A DNA stretch of 64,000 nucleotides from Streptomyces beihaiensis (GCF_026274175.1 NZ_JAPHNL010000277.1:31165-95164), one strand, 5' to 3'. Numbered from the stretch's first letter, positions 51,601-61,035 are shown. Notes: generated by a model not told the origin, from the letters alone. Numbers and translations: made by a program.

Positions 51601-52044
51601 GGGCCCATTGCGGCCGACGCCGTCGACCCACGCCTCGTCGAGCAGCGCGCACGGTTCTACCTGTGCGGTCCCCAGCCGATGCTCACGGCGCTCACCGGGG
51701 CCTTGTGCGAGCGGGGCGTGCCGCGCTTCGAGATCTTCACCGAGACGTTCCGCGCGGCCCGCCGCACCGTCGACCTGCCCGACGACGCCCGCTTCACCGT
51801 CCGCTTCGCCCGTTCCGGCCGCGAGGCGACGTGGCACAAGGGCGACGGCCCCCTCCTCGACCTCGGTGAACGCGCCGGCGTGCGGCTGCCGAGCGGCTGC
51901 CGGGTCGGCCAGTGCGAGAGCTGCGCCTGCCGGGTGCTCGCCGGGGACGTGGCCCACCTGGTGGAGCCGCCCGACGACCTCCCCGAGGCGCGGGCCCTCG
52001 CATGCCAGGCCGTCCCGATGTCGGACCTGGTGCTCGACGCGTGA
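48679..52044 (+). CDS. Molybdopterin oxidoreductase fused to FAD reductase and 2Fe-2S ferredoxin
   Basis: A 1121-residue single-chain redox enzyme. ATG 48679 has GGGAGG 5 bases upstream. Residues 1-55 bind 4Fe-4S (C17, C20, C24, C51). The bis-MGD catalytic region spans about 60-660, with C150 in AEICNWHKDG as probable Mo ligand, and the molydop-binding domain about 640-780. A ferredoxin-NADP reductase module follows (HRPGQHVTVASDALPG, RRSYSLTG, LLAGGIGITPFLGHL, YLCGPQPML), then a C-terminal plant-type ferredoxin (GCRVGQCESCACRVLAG). NAD(P)H electrons can thus reach the Mo centre within one chain. An assimilatory reductase role (nitrate, S- or N-oxide) is plausible but unproven. Confidence 0.87.
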   Translation: MSGQVEDAQVEEVRGFCTLCKSRCGAIYTVERGRITGVRPDPGHPTGAAMCPKGRAAAEIAHCAHRLTTPLRRTNPKSDPDPGWQPVSWDEAMDEIARRMREIAAESGPESVAFAVGTPSGTSLCDATEWIERLVRSFGSPNTVYSAEICNWHKDGAHLHTFGCPLPPPDYAHTDLALLWGFNPAKTWLAQSAALADAQARGARLAVVDPRRSTTALAADHWLRVRPGADAALALGLAHLLIENGTYDEEFVRSWTNAPLLVRRDTGRFLGADELAGDSCDDTEAFVVWDTGAGRPTPYDTRRTAVAPERFALTGTVRVPTRRGEVTCAPAFQEYADACARWPVERVARATWIPEREIRALADAIGAAGSVAYYGWTGIAQSANATQTERAVATLRALTGSHDARGGNIVSPPPPYRRADDPGLWAAGQRAKALGLDRHLLGPQTSGYVAMADVCRAIEEHDPYPVRALIAFGSNLVVAQPDSERTARALRALDFQVHLDLFASPTGASADIVLPVNSAYEREAMRFGFEVSHRAQEHVQLRPRVVAPQGRSRSDTDVVFDLACRLGLGDLFFDGDVEAAWNWQLEPLGLTTRQLRATPGGVRMARDVPGRGYARTAQDGTVAGFDTPTRRVELYSQRLLDHGYPPVPEHRAPAPPDAAFPLVLTCAKHGGFVHSQHRSVASLRRRAADPYLELHPRTAADRGIHEGQWVRLSTRLGSVRMRARFDASLHPGVVVAEYGWWQSAPDLGLPATDPLADGGSNVNRLVDATATDPLSGSVPLRESPCQVRPAPDDRNWAGLRPFTVTRLGNEGDDVLTLCLAPADGGPLPLPDHRPGQHVTVASDALPGVRRSYSLTGSAVDAERTEYRLAVRREAGGVFSSYVHDRLKVGDRLRLTAPSGVFCLPTEGHAPVVLLAGGIGITPFLGHLETLAATGRATAPVVLHYANASDATYAFRERLRELAQVIPQLTVVDHVGPIAADAVDPRLVEQRARFYLCGPQPMLTALTGALCERGVPRFEIFTETFRAARRTVDLPDDARFTVRFARSGREATWHKGDGPLLDLGERAGVRLPSGCRVGQCESCACRVLAGDVAHLVEPPDDLPEARALACQAVPMSDLVLDA

Positions 52045-52083
52045 GCCCCGGGCAGCGCCCGAGCCGGCACGCCCGGTGGACGG

Positions 52084-53100
52084 TCACGCCGAGCGGGCCA
52101 GCGTGCGCGGGTCGATGCGGTGCCGCAGCGGCTCACCGCGCGCGTACCGCTCCAGCTCGTCCACGGCCGACTCGGCCATCCGGTGCAGCTCACCGCCGAG
52201 TGAGCCCGCCACATGCGGGGTGAGCAGCACGTTCGGCAGCCGGTAGAGCGGTGAGTCGGCGGGCAGCACCTCCGGGTCCGTGTGGTCGAGCACCGCGTGC
52301 AGCCGCCCTGTACGGCACTCCTCGGTGAGCGCCTCGGTGTCCACCAGGGAGCCCCGCGCCGTGTTGACGAGCGTGGCGCCGGTCCGCATCCGGGCCAGCC
52401 GCGGCGCGTCGAACAGCTTCCGTGTGTCGGGGAGCGCGGGGGCGTGCAGGCTCACCACGTCGCTGCGCTCCACCAGCTCGTCCAGGCCCACCCGCTCCAC
52501 GCCGAGCGCGGCCGCGCCGTCGGCGTCCAGATACGGGTCGTGCACCAGGACCCGCAGATCGAACGGTGCGAGCAGCTCGATGACACGGCGCCCGATCCGG
52601 GAGGCGCCGACGATGCCCACCGTGCGCCGGTAGTTGCCGACGTCAGGATAGCGGTCGAGCAGCGGGACACGTGTGCGGACGGCTCGGTAGGCGTGGGCCG
52701 AGTGCAGGACCCGCTTGTTGGCGAAGAGGATCGCGGCGAGCGTGTACTCGGCGACGGGCAGCGCGTTGGCCGCGGCGGCCGTCGACACCACGATGCCTCG
52801 CTGCCAACAGGACTCCGTCACATGGTGCTTGACGCTGCCTGCGGCGTGCACCACGGCCCGCAGCCGGGGCATCGCGGCCAGCGCCCGGCTGTCGAGCCGC
52901 GGACAGCCCCAGCCGGTGAACAGCACCTCGGCCCGGCCCAGCGCGTCGCGTGCGCCGGGGCGCTCGGCCGCGAAGTCGACGACGAGCAGCGCCGGATCGA
53001 GGTCCGCGACCTCGGTCAGCCGGCGCAGCAGGTGCGGGGGCAGCACGGCGGTCCGGGTGTCCTCGCTCATCGCGAGCACGGTGTGGGGGCGGTGGGTCAC
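52084..53100 (-). CDS. D-isomer specific 2-hydroxyacid dehydrogenase, coupled to ABC importer
   Basis: A 338-residue NAD-dependent dehydrogenase. The NAD fold begins VGIVGASRIGRRVIELL, with a later VNTARGSLVDTEAL (Arg) and LLTPHVAGSLGGE (His), the usual catalytic residues. The glycine motif reads GASRIG, a small departure from GxGxxG. GTG 53100 overlaps the permease stop (GTGA), so it is co-translated with the importer and probably acts on the imported compound or its product. Confidence 0.88.
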   Translation of the reverse strand: MTHRPHTVLAMSEDTRTAVLPPHLLRRLTEVADLDPALLVVDFAAERPGARDALGRAEVLFTGWGCPRLDSRALAAMPRLRAVVHAAGSVKHHVTESCWQRGIVVSTAAAANALPVAEYTLAAILFANKRVLHSAHAYRAVRTRVPLLDRYPDVGNYRRTVGIVGASRIGRRVIELLAPFDLRVLVHDPYLDADGAAALGVERVGLDELVERSDVVSLHAPALPDTRKLFDAPRLARMRTGATLVNTARGSLVDTEALTEECRTGRLHAVLDHTDPEVLPADSPLYRLPNVLLTPHVAGSLGGELHRMAESAVDELERYARGEPLRHRIDPRTLARSA

Positions 53101-54014
53101 TTGACGGCTCCCGAGGTCAGGCCGGAGCGCCAGAAGCGCTGGAGACAGAGGAAGGCGACGATCAGCGGCACGACCGCCACCAGGGAGCCGACGATGACGA
53201 GCGAGTACAGCTCGGGCTGCTGATGGGTGTTCTGGCTCCAGGCGTACAGGCCGAGGTTGACCGGGTACAGGTTCTGATCGTTGAGCATCATGAGCGAGCT
53301 GTAGAAGTTGTTCCAGGCGGCGGTGAACGAGAACAGGAAGATCGTCACGAATCCGGGCGCCAGCATCGGCAGCGAGACACGCGCGAACGTGCGCACCTCG
53401 CCGCAGCCGTCCATCCGCGCCGCCTCGAGCACCTCTCCGGGGACGTATCCGGCCGAGAACACCCGGGCGAGATACACCCCGAACGGGTTGACGAGGCTCG
53501 GGATCAGAACGGCCCAGTACGTGTTCACGAGACCCGTGCGCGAGGCGAGCAGATACAGCGGCAGGGACAGCACGGTGGACGGCACCAGGATTCCGACCAG
53601 CACGAGCCCGAACAGCTTCTCCTTGCCCTTGAACACGTACTTGTCGAAGGCGTACCCGCAGGCCACCGAGATGACCGTGGTGAGGAACGCGCCACCGACG
53701 GTGTACAGCACGGTGTTGCCGAGCCAGCGCAGATAGATGCCGTCGTCGTAACCGAACAGGTCGGAGAGGTTTCGCAGGAGGTGGAACTCGCCGACGCTGT
53801 ACGGGCTCGTCGAGAACAGGTCCTTGCGGTTCTTGGACGACGCGATCAGCAGCCAGGCCAGCGGTGCCAGCGTGTACACGGCACTGATCGCGAGCAGGCC
53901 GTTGACGAGGGCCTTCGAGGCGAGGCCGAAGGTGCCGCGGCGCGGCCGTCGGCCGGCCGGCTCGGCGGCCGGTGCCGCGGCGGGCGTCTGGGGGGCGGTC
54001 AGCTGGGCGCTCAT
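53097..54014 (-). CDS. ABC sugar importer permease (MalG family)
   Basis: A 305-residue inner-membrane permease with six helices. The cytoplasmic EAA loop EVLEAARMDGCGEVRTFARV is intact and contacts an ATPase. The start overlaps the previous gene (ATGA). No ATPase gene is in this operon; Streptomyces importers of this class commonly share the ATPase MsiK. Confidence 0.9.
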   Translation of the reverse strand: MSAQLTAPQTPAAAPAAEPAGRRPRRGTFGLASKALVNGLLAISAVYTLAPLAWLLIASSKNRKDLFSTSPYSVGEFHLLRNLSDLFGYDDGIYLRWLGNTVLYTVGGAFLTTVISVACGYAFDKYVFKGKEKLFGLVLVGILVPSTVLSLPLYLLASRTGLVNTYWAVLIPSLVNPFGVYLARVFSAGYVPGEVLEAARMDGCGEVRTFARVSLPMLAPGFVTIFLFSFTAAWNNFYSSLMMLNDQNLYPVNLGLYAWSQNTHQQPELYSLVIVGSLVAVVPLIVAFLCLQRFWRSGLTSGAVK

Positions 54015-54946
54015 GATTCCTTCCAGCGGTTGCCGAGTTTCGTCACGACGAACGAGAGGCCCCCCGCGACGAGGGCGAGCAGCAGCGCACCGGCCGCCGC
54101 CAGACCGTAGTCGTGGCCGCGGAAGGCGGCGTCGTAGATGAACATGGTCGGTGTCCAGCTGGTGCCCATCGTGATGGCCCGGCTCTGCAGCAGCATCGGG
54201 GCGTCGAACAGTTGGATGGCGCCGACTCCGGTGAACAACAGGGTGAGCACGACCGTCGGCCGGATCATGGGGATCTTCACGCTCCACGCGATGCGCGTCT
54301 CGTGCGCTCCGTCGATCCGCGCCGCCTCCAGCGTCTCGCGGCCGATCGCCTGGAGCGCTGCGTAGAAGATGATCACGTTGTAGCCGATCCACTGCCACGC
54401 CGAGATGTTGATGACGGACAGCAGCACCGTGCCGCTCCCGAAGAAGTCGACGTGGGCGCCGAGGCGGCCGAGCAGGTCCGTGATCGGGCTGAGGCCGGGC
54501 GTGTACAGGTAGAGCCAGATCAGGGACGCGATCACGCTCGGAACCGCGTGCGGCAGGAACGTGGCGATCTGGAAGAACCGGCGGGCCCGCGCCATGGCCG
54601 AGTCGATCAGCAGGGCGATCAGCAGCGCCCCGCCGACCATGACCGGAATGTACACGGCGCAGTACGCCGCGACATGGGCGAAGGAACGCAGGAAGTCGCT
54701 GTCGGTGAGGGCGTGGGCGTAGTTGCCGAACCCGGCGAACACCCGGTGGGTGCCGCCGAATCCGAGCCCGGAGCTCTCCTCCTCGAACAGGCTCATCCAC
54801 ACCGCGTAGCCGACCGGCACGAGGGTGGCGAGAGTGAAGAGGACGAAGAACGGGACGACGAACAGGCCGACGGCCGAGCGCTCGCCGCGCCGGAGCCTGT
54901 GCGGACGGGGAGCCGCTTGCAGCGGCCGGGACAGAGGGGGTGCCAC
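54011..54946 (-). CDS. ABC sugar importer permease (MalF family)
   Basis: A 311-residue permease with six helices. The EAA loop reads ETLEAARIDGAHETRIAWSV. GTG start with GGAG 8 bases upstream. It pairs with the MalG-type subunit to form the transport channel. It lies 71 bases after the binding-protein gene. Confidence 0.9.
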   Translation of the reverse strand: MAPPLSRPLQAAPRPHRLRRGERSAVGLFVVPFFVLFTLATLVPVGYAVWMSLFEEESSGLGFGGTHRVFAGFGNYAHALTDSDFLRSFAHVAAYCAVYIPVMVGGALLIALLIDSAMARARRFFQIATFLPHAVPSVIASLIWLYLYTPGLSPITDLLGRLGAHVDFFGSGTVLLSVINISAWQWIGYNVIIFYAALQAIGRETLEAARIDGAHETRIAWSVKIPMIRPTVVLTLLFTGVGAIQLFDAPMLLQSRAITMGTSWTPTMFIYDAAFRGHDYGLAAAGALLLALVAGGLSFVVTKLGNRWKES

Positions 54947-55017
54947 CGTGGTTCTCCTAGGACGGCGCGGGCGCTGCTCGGCTGCCTGATGGTCTGGCTG
55001 CTTGGCTGCTTGGCTAC

Positions 55018-56334
55018 TTACTTGGCGAGGTTCATGCCGCGCGCCTCGATGGACTTCTCAGCGGTGGCCTGACCGACCGTCAGTGACTTCGTGTGGTCGG
55101 CTCCGGTGGCGTTCTGGGCGCTGTTGACCTGCTGGTGCACAGGCCCCCAGGTCCAGCCAGGCACGATCGTGGCGGCCGCGTTCTCGGCGAGCTTGTAGAC
55201 GTCCTGGCCGGGGAAGTACGAGCCGTCGTACGCCTTCTCCGCCACAGCCTGCATCTGCCGGTTCGCGGGCAGTGCGCTGCTCGGCAGCTTCTGCGAGGAC
55301 AGGCGCGCCCGCATCGCGGCCGGGTCCGTGGTCACCCACTTGATGAACTCGACGTCGGCGTCCCTGTGCGCACTGCCCTTGGGCACCACGTACGACGTAC
55401 CGCCATACATGCCGGTCGCCGCGCGGCCGTCCCACGTGGGCAGCGGGGCGATGCCCCACTTACCCTTCAGCGCGGGGTAGTTGGTGGGGAATCCGCTCGC
55501 GCTCCACGCCGCGCCGATGACGGTCGCCACCTTGCCGTTCGCGCGTTCGGAGGTCTCGTCCTTGCTCCACAACGGCGTCTTGGAGGCGAGGTCGTCCTTG
55601 AGGAGGCCGTCCCAGTACGCGGCGACCTTGCGGGAGGCCGCGTCGTCGATGTCGACCTTCCAGGCGTCGCCCGAGATGCTGTACCAGTGGGCCCCGGCCT
55701 GCCAGGCCAGACCGGCGAGCAGGGCCGGGTCGCCGCCGCCGAAGTTGGTGATGCGTACGCTCGGGTCCGCCTTGTGGATCTTCTCGGCGGCTTTGCGGTA
55801 CTCGGCCCAGGTCGTCGGCACGGCGACACCGAACTTCTTGAAGAGGTCCTTGCGGTAGAACAGTTCGAGCGGCGTCACGTCGAAGGGCACCGCCCAGGTC
55901 TTGCCGCCGAGGTTGACCAACGACTGCATGTTGTCCGGGAACTTCGCCTTCACGAACGCCCCCGCCGCACCCGAGAGGTCCTGCAGGTTGCCCTGACCGG
56001 CGAACTCGGGCAGCTCCGAGTAGTCCATCGTGGTCACGTCCGGCGCGTTGCCGGCCTTGACCGCGTTGGTGAGCTTGGTGACGCCGTCGGGGCCGCTGGG
56101 CACCAGCGAGAACTTCACCTTGACGTCGTGGTGGGTCTTGTTGAACGCGTCGACCGTCTCCTTGGCGCCCGTGGTGGCCGACCAGTAGGTGATGGTGACC
56201 GGCTTGCCGTCGCCCTCGCCCCCCGCCTTGTCGCTGCCCCCGCCGCCACAGGCGGTGGTGAGCAGCAGCAGCGAGACGGCGGAGGAGGTCACGGCTGTCC
56301 GGGCAAGGCGGGACGGGCGGGGTGTACGCGTCAT
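55018..56334 (-). CDS. ABC importer extracellular solute-binding lipoprotein
   Basis: A 438-residue lipoprotein of the family-1 (sugar) binding proteins. The lipobox LLTTAC is at about residues 24-29, followed by a Gly/Asp/Lys linker and the bilobal domain (PVTITYWSATTGAKETVDAF, PDVTTMDYSELPEFAGQG, WAVPFDVTPLELFYRKDLF). GGAG lies 8 bases before ATG. Ligand is probably a sugar or oligosaccharide; which one is unknown. First gene of the importer operon. Confidence 0.9.
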   Translation of the reverse strand: MTRTPRPSRLARTAVTSSAVSLLLLTTACGGGGSDKAGGEGDGKPVTITYWSATTGAKETVDAFNKTHHDVKVKFSLVPSGPDGVTKLTNAVKAGNAPDVTTMDYSELPEFAGQGNLQDLSGAAGAFVKAKFPDNMQSLVNLGGKTWAVPFDVTPLELFYRKDLFKKFGVAVPTTWAEYRKAAEKIHKADPSVRITNFGGGDPALLAGLAWQAGAHWYSISGDAWKVDIDDAASRKVAAYWDGLLKDDLASKTPLWSKDETSERANGKVATVIGAAWSASGFPTNYPALKGKWGIAPLPTWDGRAATGMYGGTSYVVPKGSAHRDADVEFIKWVTTDPAAMRARLSSQKLPSSALPANRQMQAVAEKAYDGSYFPGQDVYKLAENAAATIVPGWTWGPVHQQVNSAQNATGADHTKSLTVGQATAEKSIEARGMNLAK

Positions 56335-56419
56335 GGACGGGCTCCTACATGGCCTGGGGCGGCGGGGTGGGTTGCGCACATCCTTCGACTGCGTTCGATC
56401 ACCGTCAAGAGCGAACAAC

Positions 56420-56435
56420 CGAAACGGTCGAAACG
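56420..56435. promoter_or_regulatory. Direct repeat CGAAACG upstream of the importer operon
   Basis: CGAAACGGT and CGAAACGAT are adjacent 9-bp units. The same heptamer, inverted (CGTTTCG), occurs twice upstream of the DeoR/LacI regulator gene, so this may be that regulator's binding site. Bases 56440 onward are the 3' end of the regulator gene, so the site sits in the 105-bp gap between the two genes. Confidence 0.45.
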
Positions 56436-56439
56436 ATCG

Positions 56440-57525
56440 TCATGAGGAGAGGTGCGCCCCGCACGACATGCGGACCGTCAACGTCGGCAGCAGATCCAGG
56501 TGCTGGCGCACCCCGCCGAGCGGGTTCGAGGCGTCGAGGCGCGAGAGCAGCAGCGCCGCCGCCCGCGCCCCGATCGCCCGCTTGGCCGGGGCGACAGCGG
56601 TCACCGGGATGTCAGCGACGGCCGCGATCTCGTCGTCGTACGCCACCACGGCCAGGTCCTCGGGAACCCGGACGCCCTGTTCCCGGAGCCGGGGGATGAC
56701 GGCCACCGCGTCCCCGTCGGTGTGGACGAGCGCCGCCGTGACGCCGTGTTCGGTGACCGCCTCGCGCAGGTACGCCGCCGTCCGCTCGAACCGCTCGGCC
56801 GTGCCGCGCGCCGGATTCTCGTCCAGCGACGACGGCGGCGCCTCCTCCAGCCCCAGCGCCTCGATCGCGGACCGGCAGCCGGCCCGCAGACGGGGGCTGG
56901 TCGGCGTCGGCCGCAGCGCCAGCGCGATACGCCGGTGGCCCAACGAGGCGAGATGCCGCAACGCCTCCGCGCTGCCGTACGCGTGATCGGAACGGACCCG
57001 GTCGAGAGCGGCCGCCGGATGGCCGTGCGGCGCCGTCCGCTCCACCAGGACGGTCGGCACACCGAGCCCGGCCACCCAGTCGCCCTCACCGTGCGGCGCC
57101 GTGCCGTCCTCCCATGTGGGCGTGAGCAGCAGCCCGTCCGCGCCCGCCGCGAGCAGCCGGCGGGCCTGCGTCTCGTCCTCGCCCGGCAGATAGTCCGAGA
57201 GTGCGACCGCCAGCCGCGCGCCCCGCGCCTCGACGACCTCCCGCGCGCCACGCACCACGTCCGCGTAGTAGTAGTCGGTCGTCGGCACGATCATGCCGAC
57301 CCGGCGGCCCCTGCTGTCCGGTGAGTGCCGCGGCCGTTCCTGCGGCCACACGACGACACCGTGCAGCCGGTTCACCCGCCCGCGCTGCGCCAGCGCCTCG
57401 ATGTCGCGGCGCAGGGTGACGGCGGAAACCCCCAGTTCGTCGGCGAGTTCGGCGACACGGACGCTGCCGCGGCTGCGGACGAGTTCGAGAATCTGCGCAT
57501 GGCGCTGATCGACATGCTGACGCAC
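56440..57525 (-). CDS. Chimeric regulator: DeoR helix-turn-helix with LacI-type sugar-binding domain
   Basis: A 361-residue regulator. Residues about 8-60 are a DeoR-type winged helix (ILELVRSRGSVRVAELADEL, VSAVTLRRDIEALAQRG) and about 75-355 a periplasmic-binding fold as in LacI/GalR proteins (VGMIVPTTDYYYADVVRGA, GADGLLLTPTW, RRIALALRPTP, AVVAYDDEIAAVA). GTG 57525 follows AGGGGG; GTG 57591 is an alternative. It probably senses the sugar taken up by the adjacent importer. Confidence 0.85.
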   Translation of the reverse strand: MRQHVDQRHAQILELVRSRGSVRVAELADELGVSAVTLRRDIEALAQRGRVNRLHGVVVWPQERPRHSPDSRGRRVGMIVPTTDYYYADVVRGAREVVEARGARLAVALSDYLPGEDETQARRLLAAGADGLLLTPTWEDGTAPHGEGDWVAGLGVPTVLVERTAPHGHPAAALDRVRSDHAYGSAEALRHLASLGHRRIALALRPTPTSPRLRAGCRSAIEALGLEEAPPSSLDENPARGTAERFERTAAYLREAVTEHGVTAALVHTDGDAVAVIPRLREQGVRVPEDLAVVAYDDEIAAVADIPVTAVAPAKRAIGARAAALLLSRLDASNPLGGVRQHLDLLPTLTVRMSCGAHLSS

Positions 57526-57538
57526 GCGGCCCCCTGAT

Positions 57539-57572
57539 GAGGTGAGACGGTCTCTGGCGAGGTGAGACGGTC
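57539..57572. repeat. 14-bp direct repeat in the regulator leader
   Basis: GAGGTGAGACGGTC occurs at 57539-57552 and 57559-57572, a 20-bp period, just upstream of the chosen regulator start. It could be an operator repeat or a small duplication. Confidence 0.7.
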
Positions 57573-57593
57573 CCGCGAGTCTATCGATCACTT

Positions 57594-57640
57594 CGTTTCG
57601 TTCAATACGATCAATTTGGTCAGATGTGTTGAGCGTTTCG
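57594..57640. promoter_or_regulatory. Two CGTTTCG motifs upstream of the DeoR/LacI regulator
   Basis: CGTTTCG at 57594-57600 and 57634-57640 is the complement of the CGAAACG repeats before the importer operon. The AT-rich stretch between them (TTCAATACGATCAATTTGG) is unusual for this window and probably contains the regulator promoter. Confidence 0.4.
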
Positions 57641-57738
57641 CCTCGGCCGCGGTACGTACTGGTTCGTGCGGAACTCCATGACCAAGACCGTGGCGCTGAC
57701 CGGCCGGGTCCGTCGTCCGCGCCGCCCGCCGCCGCCCG

Positions 57739-60700
57739 TCACTGCCGCCGCACCAACGGGAACGGCAGGGTCTCCCGGATCGTCCTGCCGGTGAGGAACA
57801 TGACAAGACGGTCGACTCCGATGCCGAGCCCGCCGGTCGGCGGCATCGCGTACTCCAACGCGTCGAGGAAGTCCTCGTCGAGTTCCATCGCCTCCGGGTC
57901 GCCGCCCGCGGCCAGCAGCGACTGCGCCGTCAGCCGCCGCCGCTGCTCGACCGGATCAGTCAACTCGCTGTACGCGGTGCCCAGTTCGGTACCGAACGCG
58001 ACCAGGTCCCAGCGTTCGGCGAGCCGCGGGTCGCGACGGTGCTGGCGGGTCAGCGGTGACACGTCGGTGGGGAAGTCCTTGTAGAACGTGGGCAGCCCGG
58101 TCTTCTCCTCGACGAGCCGCTCGTACATCTCCAGGACGATGTCGCCGCGCTCGTCGTCCGGCGTGTACGGCACCCCGGCGTCGTCGCACAGCCGCCTGAG
58201 CCGGTCGGCTCCGGTGCCGGCGTCCACCTCCTCGCCCAGCGCCTCGGAGATCGCCCCGTACACCGTCTTCACCGGCCAGGAGCCCGAGATGTCGTGCTCG
58301 GTCCCGCCGTGGTGGGCGACGGGCGAGCCGAACGCGGCGGTCGCCGCGCCCTGGATGAGCTCCTGCGTCAGACGCAGCATCACGTCGTAGTCGGCGAAGG
58401 CCTGATAGGCCTCCAGCATCGTGAACTCCGGGTTGTGCTTGTACGAGACGCCCTCGTTGCGGAAGGTGCGGCCCATCTCGAAGACCTTCTCCATGCCGCC
58501 GACGCACAGACGCTTGAGATACAGCTCGGGCGCGATGCGCAGATACAGGTCGAGGTCGTAGGCGTTGATGTGGGTGGTGAACGGGCGGGCGTTGGCACCG
58601 CCGTGGATCTGCTGGAGCATCGGCGTCTCGACCTCGAGGTAGCCACGATCCAGCAGCCCCTGGCGCAGCGCCTGGACGGCGGCCGAGCGGGCGCGCACCA
58701 CGGCGCGGGCGTCCGGGCTCGCCACCAGGTCGAGATAGCGGCGGCGCACCTTCGCCTCCGGGTCGGCCAGGCCCCGCCGCTTGTCCGGCAGCGGGCGCAG
58801 ACACTTGCCGGTGAGCGTCCAGCGGGTCACGAAGACGGTCAGCTCACCGCTGTCGCTCGTGCCGACCTCGCCCGTCGCCACGATGTGGTCGCCGATGTCG
58901 GTGCCGGACGTGAACGAGTCGACGACGTCCTGGCCCGACCGGTCACGGCTGAACGCGAGCTGACGGTCCCCGGACCAGTCGCGCAGCACCACGAACGCGA
59001 TGCCGCCGAAGTCGCGCACGAGCATGACCCGCCCGGCGACCGTCACCTCGGAGCCCTTGAGCTCGGCTGTGATGTCGGCCAGCGTGTGGCTGCGCTCGGG
59101 CAGACCGACCGGATAGGGGTCGATGCCGTCGGCGCGCAGCCGCTCGACCTTCTGGTGGCGCACCCGGACCTGCTCGGGCAGCCGCTCCCCGCCCGCGGCC
59201 GCCCCCGGCGAATCGGGGCCCGCCAGGTCCAGGGCCTCGATGGGCGGAAGACCCGCCGTGGAGGCGGGCGCGGTGACCCCGGCGGGGCGGCGCCCCTTGG
59301 CCCACAGCCGGCGCAGCGACGGCACGGAGACGAAACCCTCCGCGATACCGGAGGCCAGACCGATCCGGGCGAGGGCACCCGCGTCCCCATAACACAGGAA
59401 CCGCGGATACCACTGAGGGTGGTACTTGGCGTTCGAGCGGTACAGCGCCTCGAGCTGCCACCAGCGGGAGAAGAACAGCAGCAGCTTGCGCCACAGCCGA
59501 AGCACCGGGCCCGCGCCGATGCGGGCGCCCTCCTCGAAGACGGAGCGGAAGACCGCGAAGTTGAGCGAGATCCGGCGGATGCCGAACCGGCCCGCCACGT
59601 CGCACAGTTCGGCGACCATGAACTCCATGACGCCGTTGGGCGCGGTGCGGTCGCGACGCATCAGGTCGAGCGAGACACCGTCGCGGCCCCAGGGCACGAA
59701 GGAGAGCAGCGCGAGCAGTCTGCCGTCCGGGTCGAGCGCCTCGACCAGCAGACAGTCGCCGTCCAGCGGGTCGCCGAGCCGGTCGAGCGCCATGGAGAAG
59801 CCGCGCTCGGTCTCCGTGTCCCGCCACGCGTCGGCCTTGCCGACGACCTCCTCCATCTCCTCGTCCGTGAGCGAGGAGTGGCGGCGGACGCGGCAGGTGG
59901 CGCCGGTGCGCCGGACCCTGCTGACGGCCTGGCGTGCCACCCGCATGTCACGGCCGTCCAGATCGAAGTCGGCGACGTGCACGATCGCCTCGTCGCCCAG
60001 TTGCAGCGCGCCGAGCCCGGCCCGCGCGAACGCCGTGGCCCCCTCCTCGGACGCGCCCATCACCGCGGGCGCCCACGCGTGGGTGCGGGCGACGTCGAGC
60101 CAGGCGGCGATCGCGTGCGGCCACGCCTCCGGGTCGCCGACCGGGTCACCGCTGCCGAGGCAGACGCCCGCCTCCACGCGGTAGGTGATGGCGGCCTTGC
60201 CGCTGGGTGAGAAGACGACAGCCTTGTCGCGGCGGGTCGCGAAGTAGCCGAGCGAGTCCTGCGAACCGTACGCGGCGAGCAGCGCCCGGATGCGGGGTTC
60301 CTCGTCGCCGTGGAGGGCCGCCTCCATGCGCTGCGAGCGGAACAGGGTCGCACACGCGTTCAGCAGGGCGAGCGCGCCGAACAGGCCGAGGAAGAAGTGG
60401 ACCGCGCGGGGCGCCGTCCCGTCGAAGCGCCCCGAGAGGAGACCACCGCAGACCCGGTCGGCGGCGAACGCCAGCCGCTGCCCGGAGGGGAGTGTGCCGG
60501 GGAACAGCTCCACCAGACCCCAGCCCGCCAGGATCGCCGCGCCCAGGCCGACGAGCAGCGCCCCGAGCGCGCGCCGCACCGAACCGCGCCGCGTCGCCGC
60601 GTAGAACTCGCGCCGCGCCGCGATCAGCGCGGCGAACGCCACGACGCACACGATCAGCGACGGCAGCCCGTCGGCGTAGAATCCGAGCGCCACCGTGAGG

Positions 60701-61035
60701 GCGTCGAGCAGGATCAGCAGCCCGAGGTAGACGACCACCATCCACCAGGCGACCTTCTTGCGGGCGGCCGTGGCACCGGCGAGCAGGAAGAGGAACGCGG
60801 CGTACGCCAGGTTGGGGCTGACGGGGACGGTCAGTGCGTCCAGGAACCGGCTGAAGGGCTCCAGCAGACGGCGCAGCGGCGCGATGAGCGCGAGAACCGC
60901 GCAGTACAGGCCGATGACGGCGAAGAACGTCGCGAAGATCTCTGGCACGCGGCCCAGCGGGCCGGTGTGCCCGCGCCCCGCGGGCGTGGTCGCCGCGGGC
61001 GGGGAGGCTGCCGTACGGGACGCGCTGGAGGTCAT
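57739..61035 (-). CDS. lysX: Bifunctional lysyl-phosphatidylglycerol synthase/lysyl-tRNA synthetase
   Basis: A 1098-residue protein of the LysX type known from Mycobacterium tuberculosis. It charges tRNA with lysine and transfers lysine to phosphatidylglycerol, lowering membrane negative charge and giving resistance to cationic peptides. The first 220 residues contain about six to seven helices; about 240-600 form the MprF-like DUF2156 transferase ([41 protein letters not shown]). About 625-1098 is a class II LysRS with an OB domain, motif 2 [14 protein letters not shown] and motif 3 [16 protein letters not shown], all intact. The ribosome site is not obvious. Confidence 0.93.
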   Translation of the reverse strand: MTSSASRTAASPPAATTPAGRGHTGPLGRVPEIFATFFAVIGLYCAVLALIAPLRRLLEPFSRFLDALTVPVSPNLAYAAFLFLLAGATAARKKVAWWMVVVYLGLLILLDALTVALGFYADGLPSLIVCVVAFAALIAARREFYAATRRGSVRRALGALLVGLGAAILAGWGLVELFPGTLPSGQRLAFAADRVCGGLLSGRFDGTAPRAVHFFLGLFGALALLNACATLFRSQRMEAALHGDEEPRIRALLAAYGSQDSLGYFATRRDKAVVFSPSGKAAITYRVEAGVCLGSGDPVGDPEAWPHAIAAWLDVARTHAWAPAVMGASEEGATAFARAGLGALQLGDEAIVHVADFDLDGRDMRVARQAVSRVRRTGATCRVRRHSSLTDEEMEEVVGKADAWRDTETERGFSMALDRLGDPLDGDCLLVEALDPDGRLLALLSFVPWGRDGVSLDLMRRDRTAPNGVMEFMVAELCDVAGRFGIRRISLNFAVFRSVFEEGARIGAGPVLRLWRKLLLFFSRWWQLEALYRSNAKYHPQWYPRFLCYGDAGALARIGLASGIAEGFVSVPSLRRLWAKGRRPAGVTAPASTAGLPPIEALDLAGPDSPGAAAGGERLPEQVRVRHQKVERLRADGIDPYPVGLPERSHTLADITAELKGSEVTVAGRVMLVRDFGGIAFVVLRDWSGDRQLAFSRDRSGQDVVDSFTSGTDIGDHIVATGEVGTSDSGELTVFVTRWTLTGKCLRPLPDKRRGLADPEAKVRRRYLDLVASPDARAVVRARSAAVQALRQGLLDRGYLEVETPMLQQIHGGANARPFTTHINAYDLDLYLRIAPELYLKRLCVGGMEKVFEMGRTFRNEGVSYKHNPEFTMLEAYQAFADYDVMLRLTQELIQGAATAAFGSPVAHHGGTEHDISGSWPVKTVYGAISEALGEEVDAGTGADRLRRLCDDAGVPYTPDDERGDIVLEMYERLVEEKTGLPTFYKDFPTDVSPLTRQHRRDPRLAERWDLVAFGTELGTAYSELTDPVEQRRRLTAQSLLAAGGDPEAMELDEDFLDALEYAMPPTGGLGIGVDRLVMFLTGRTIRETLPFPLVRRQ

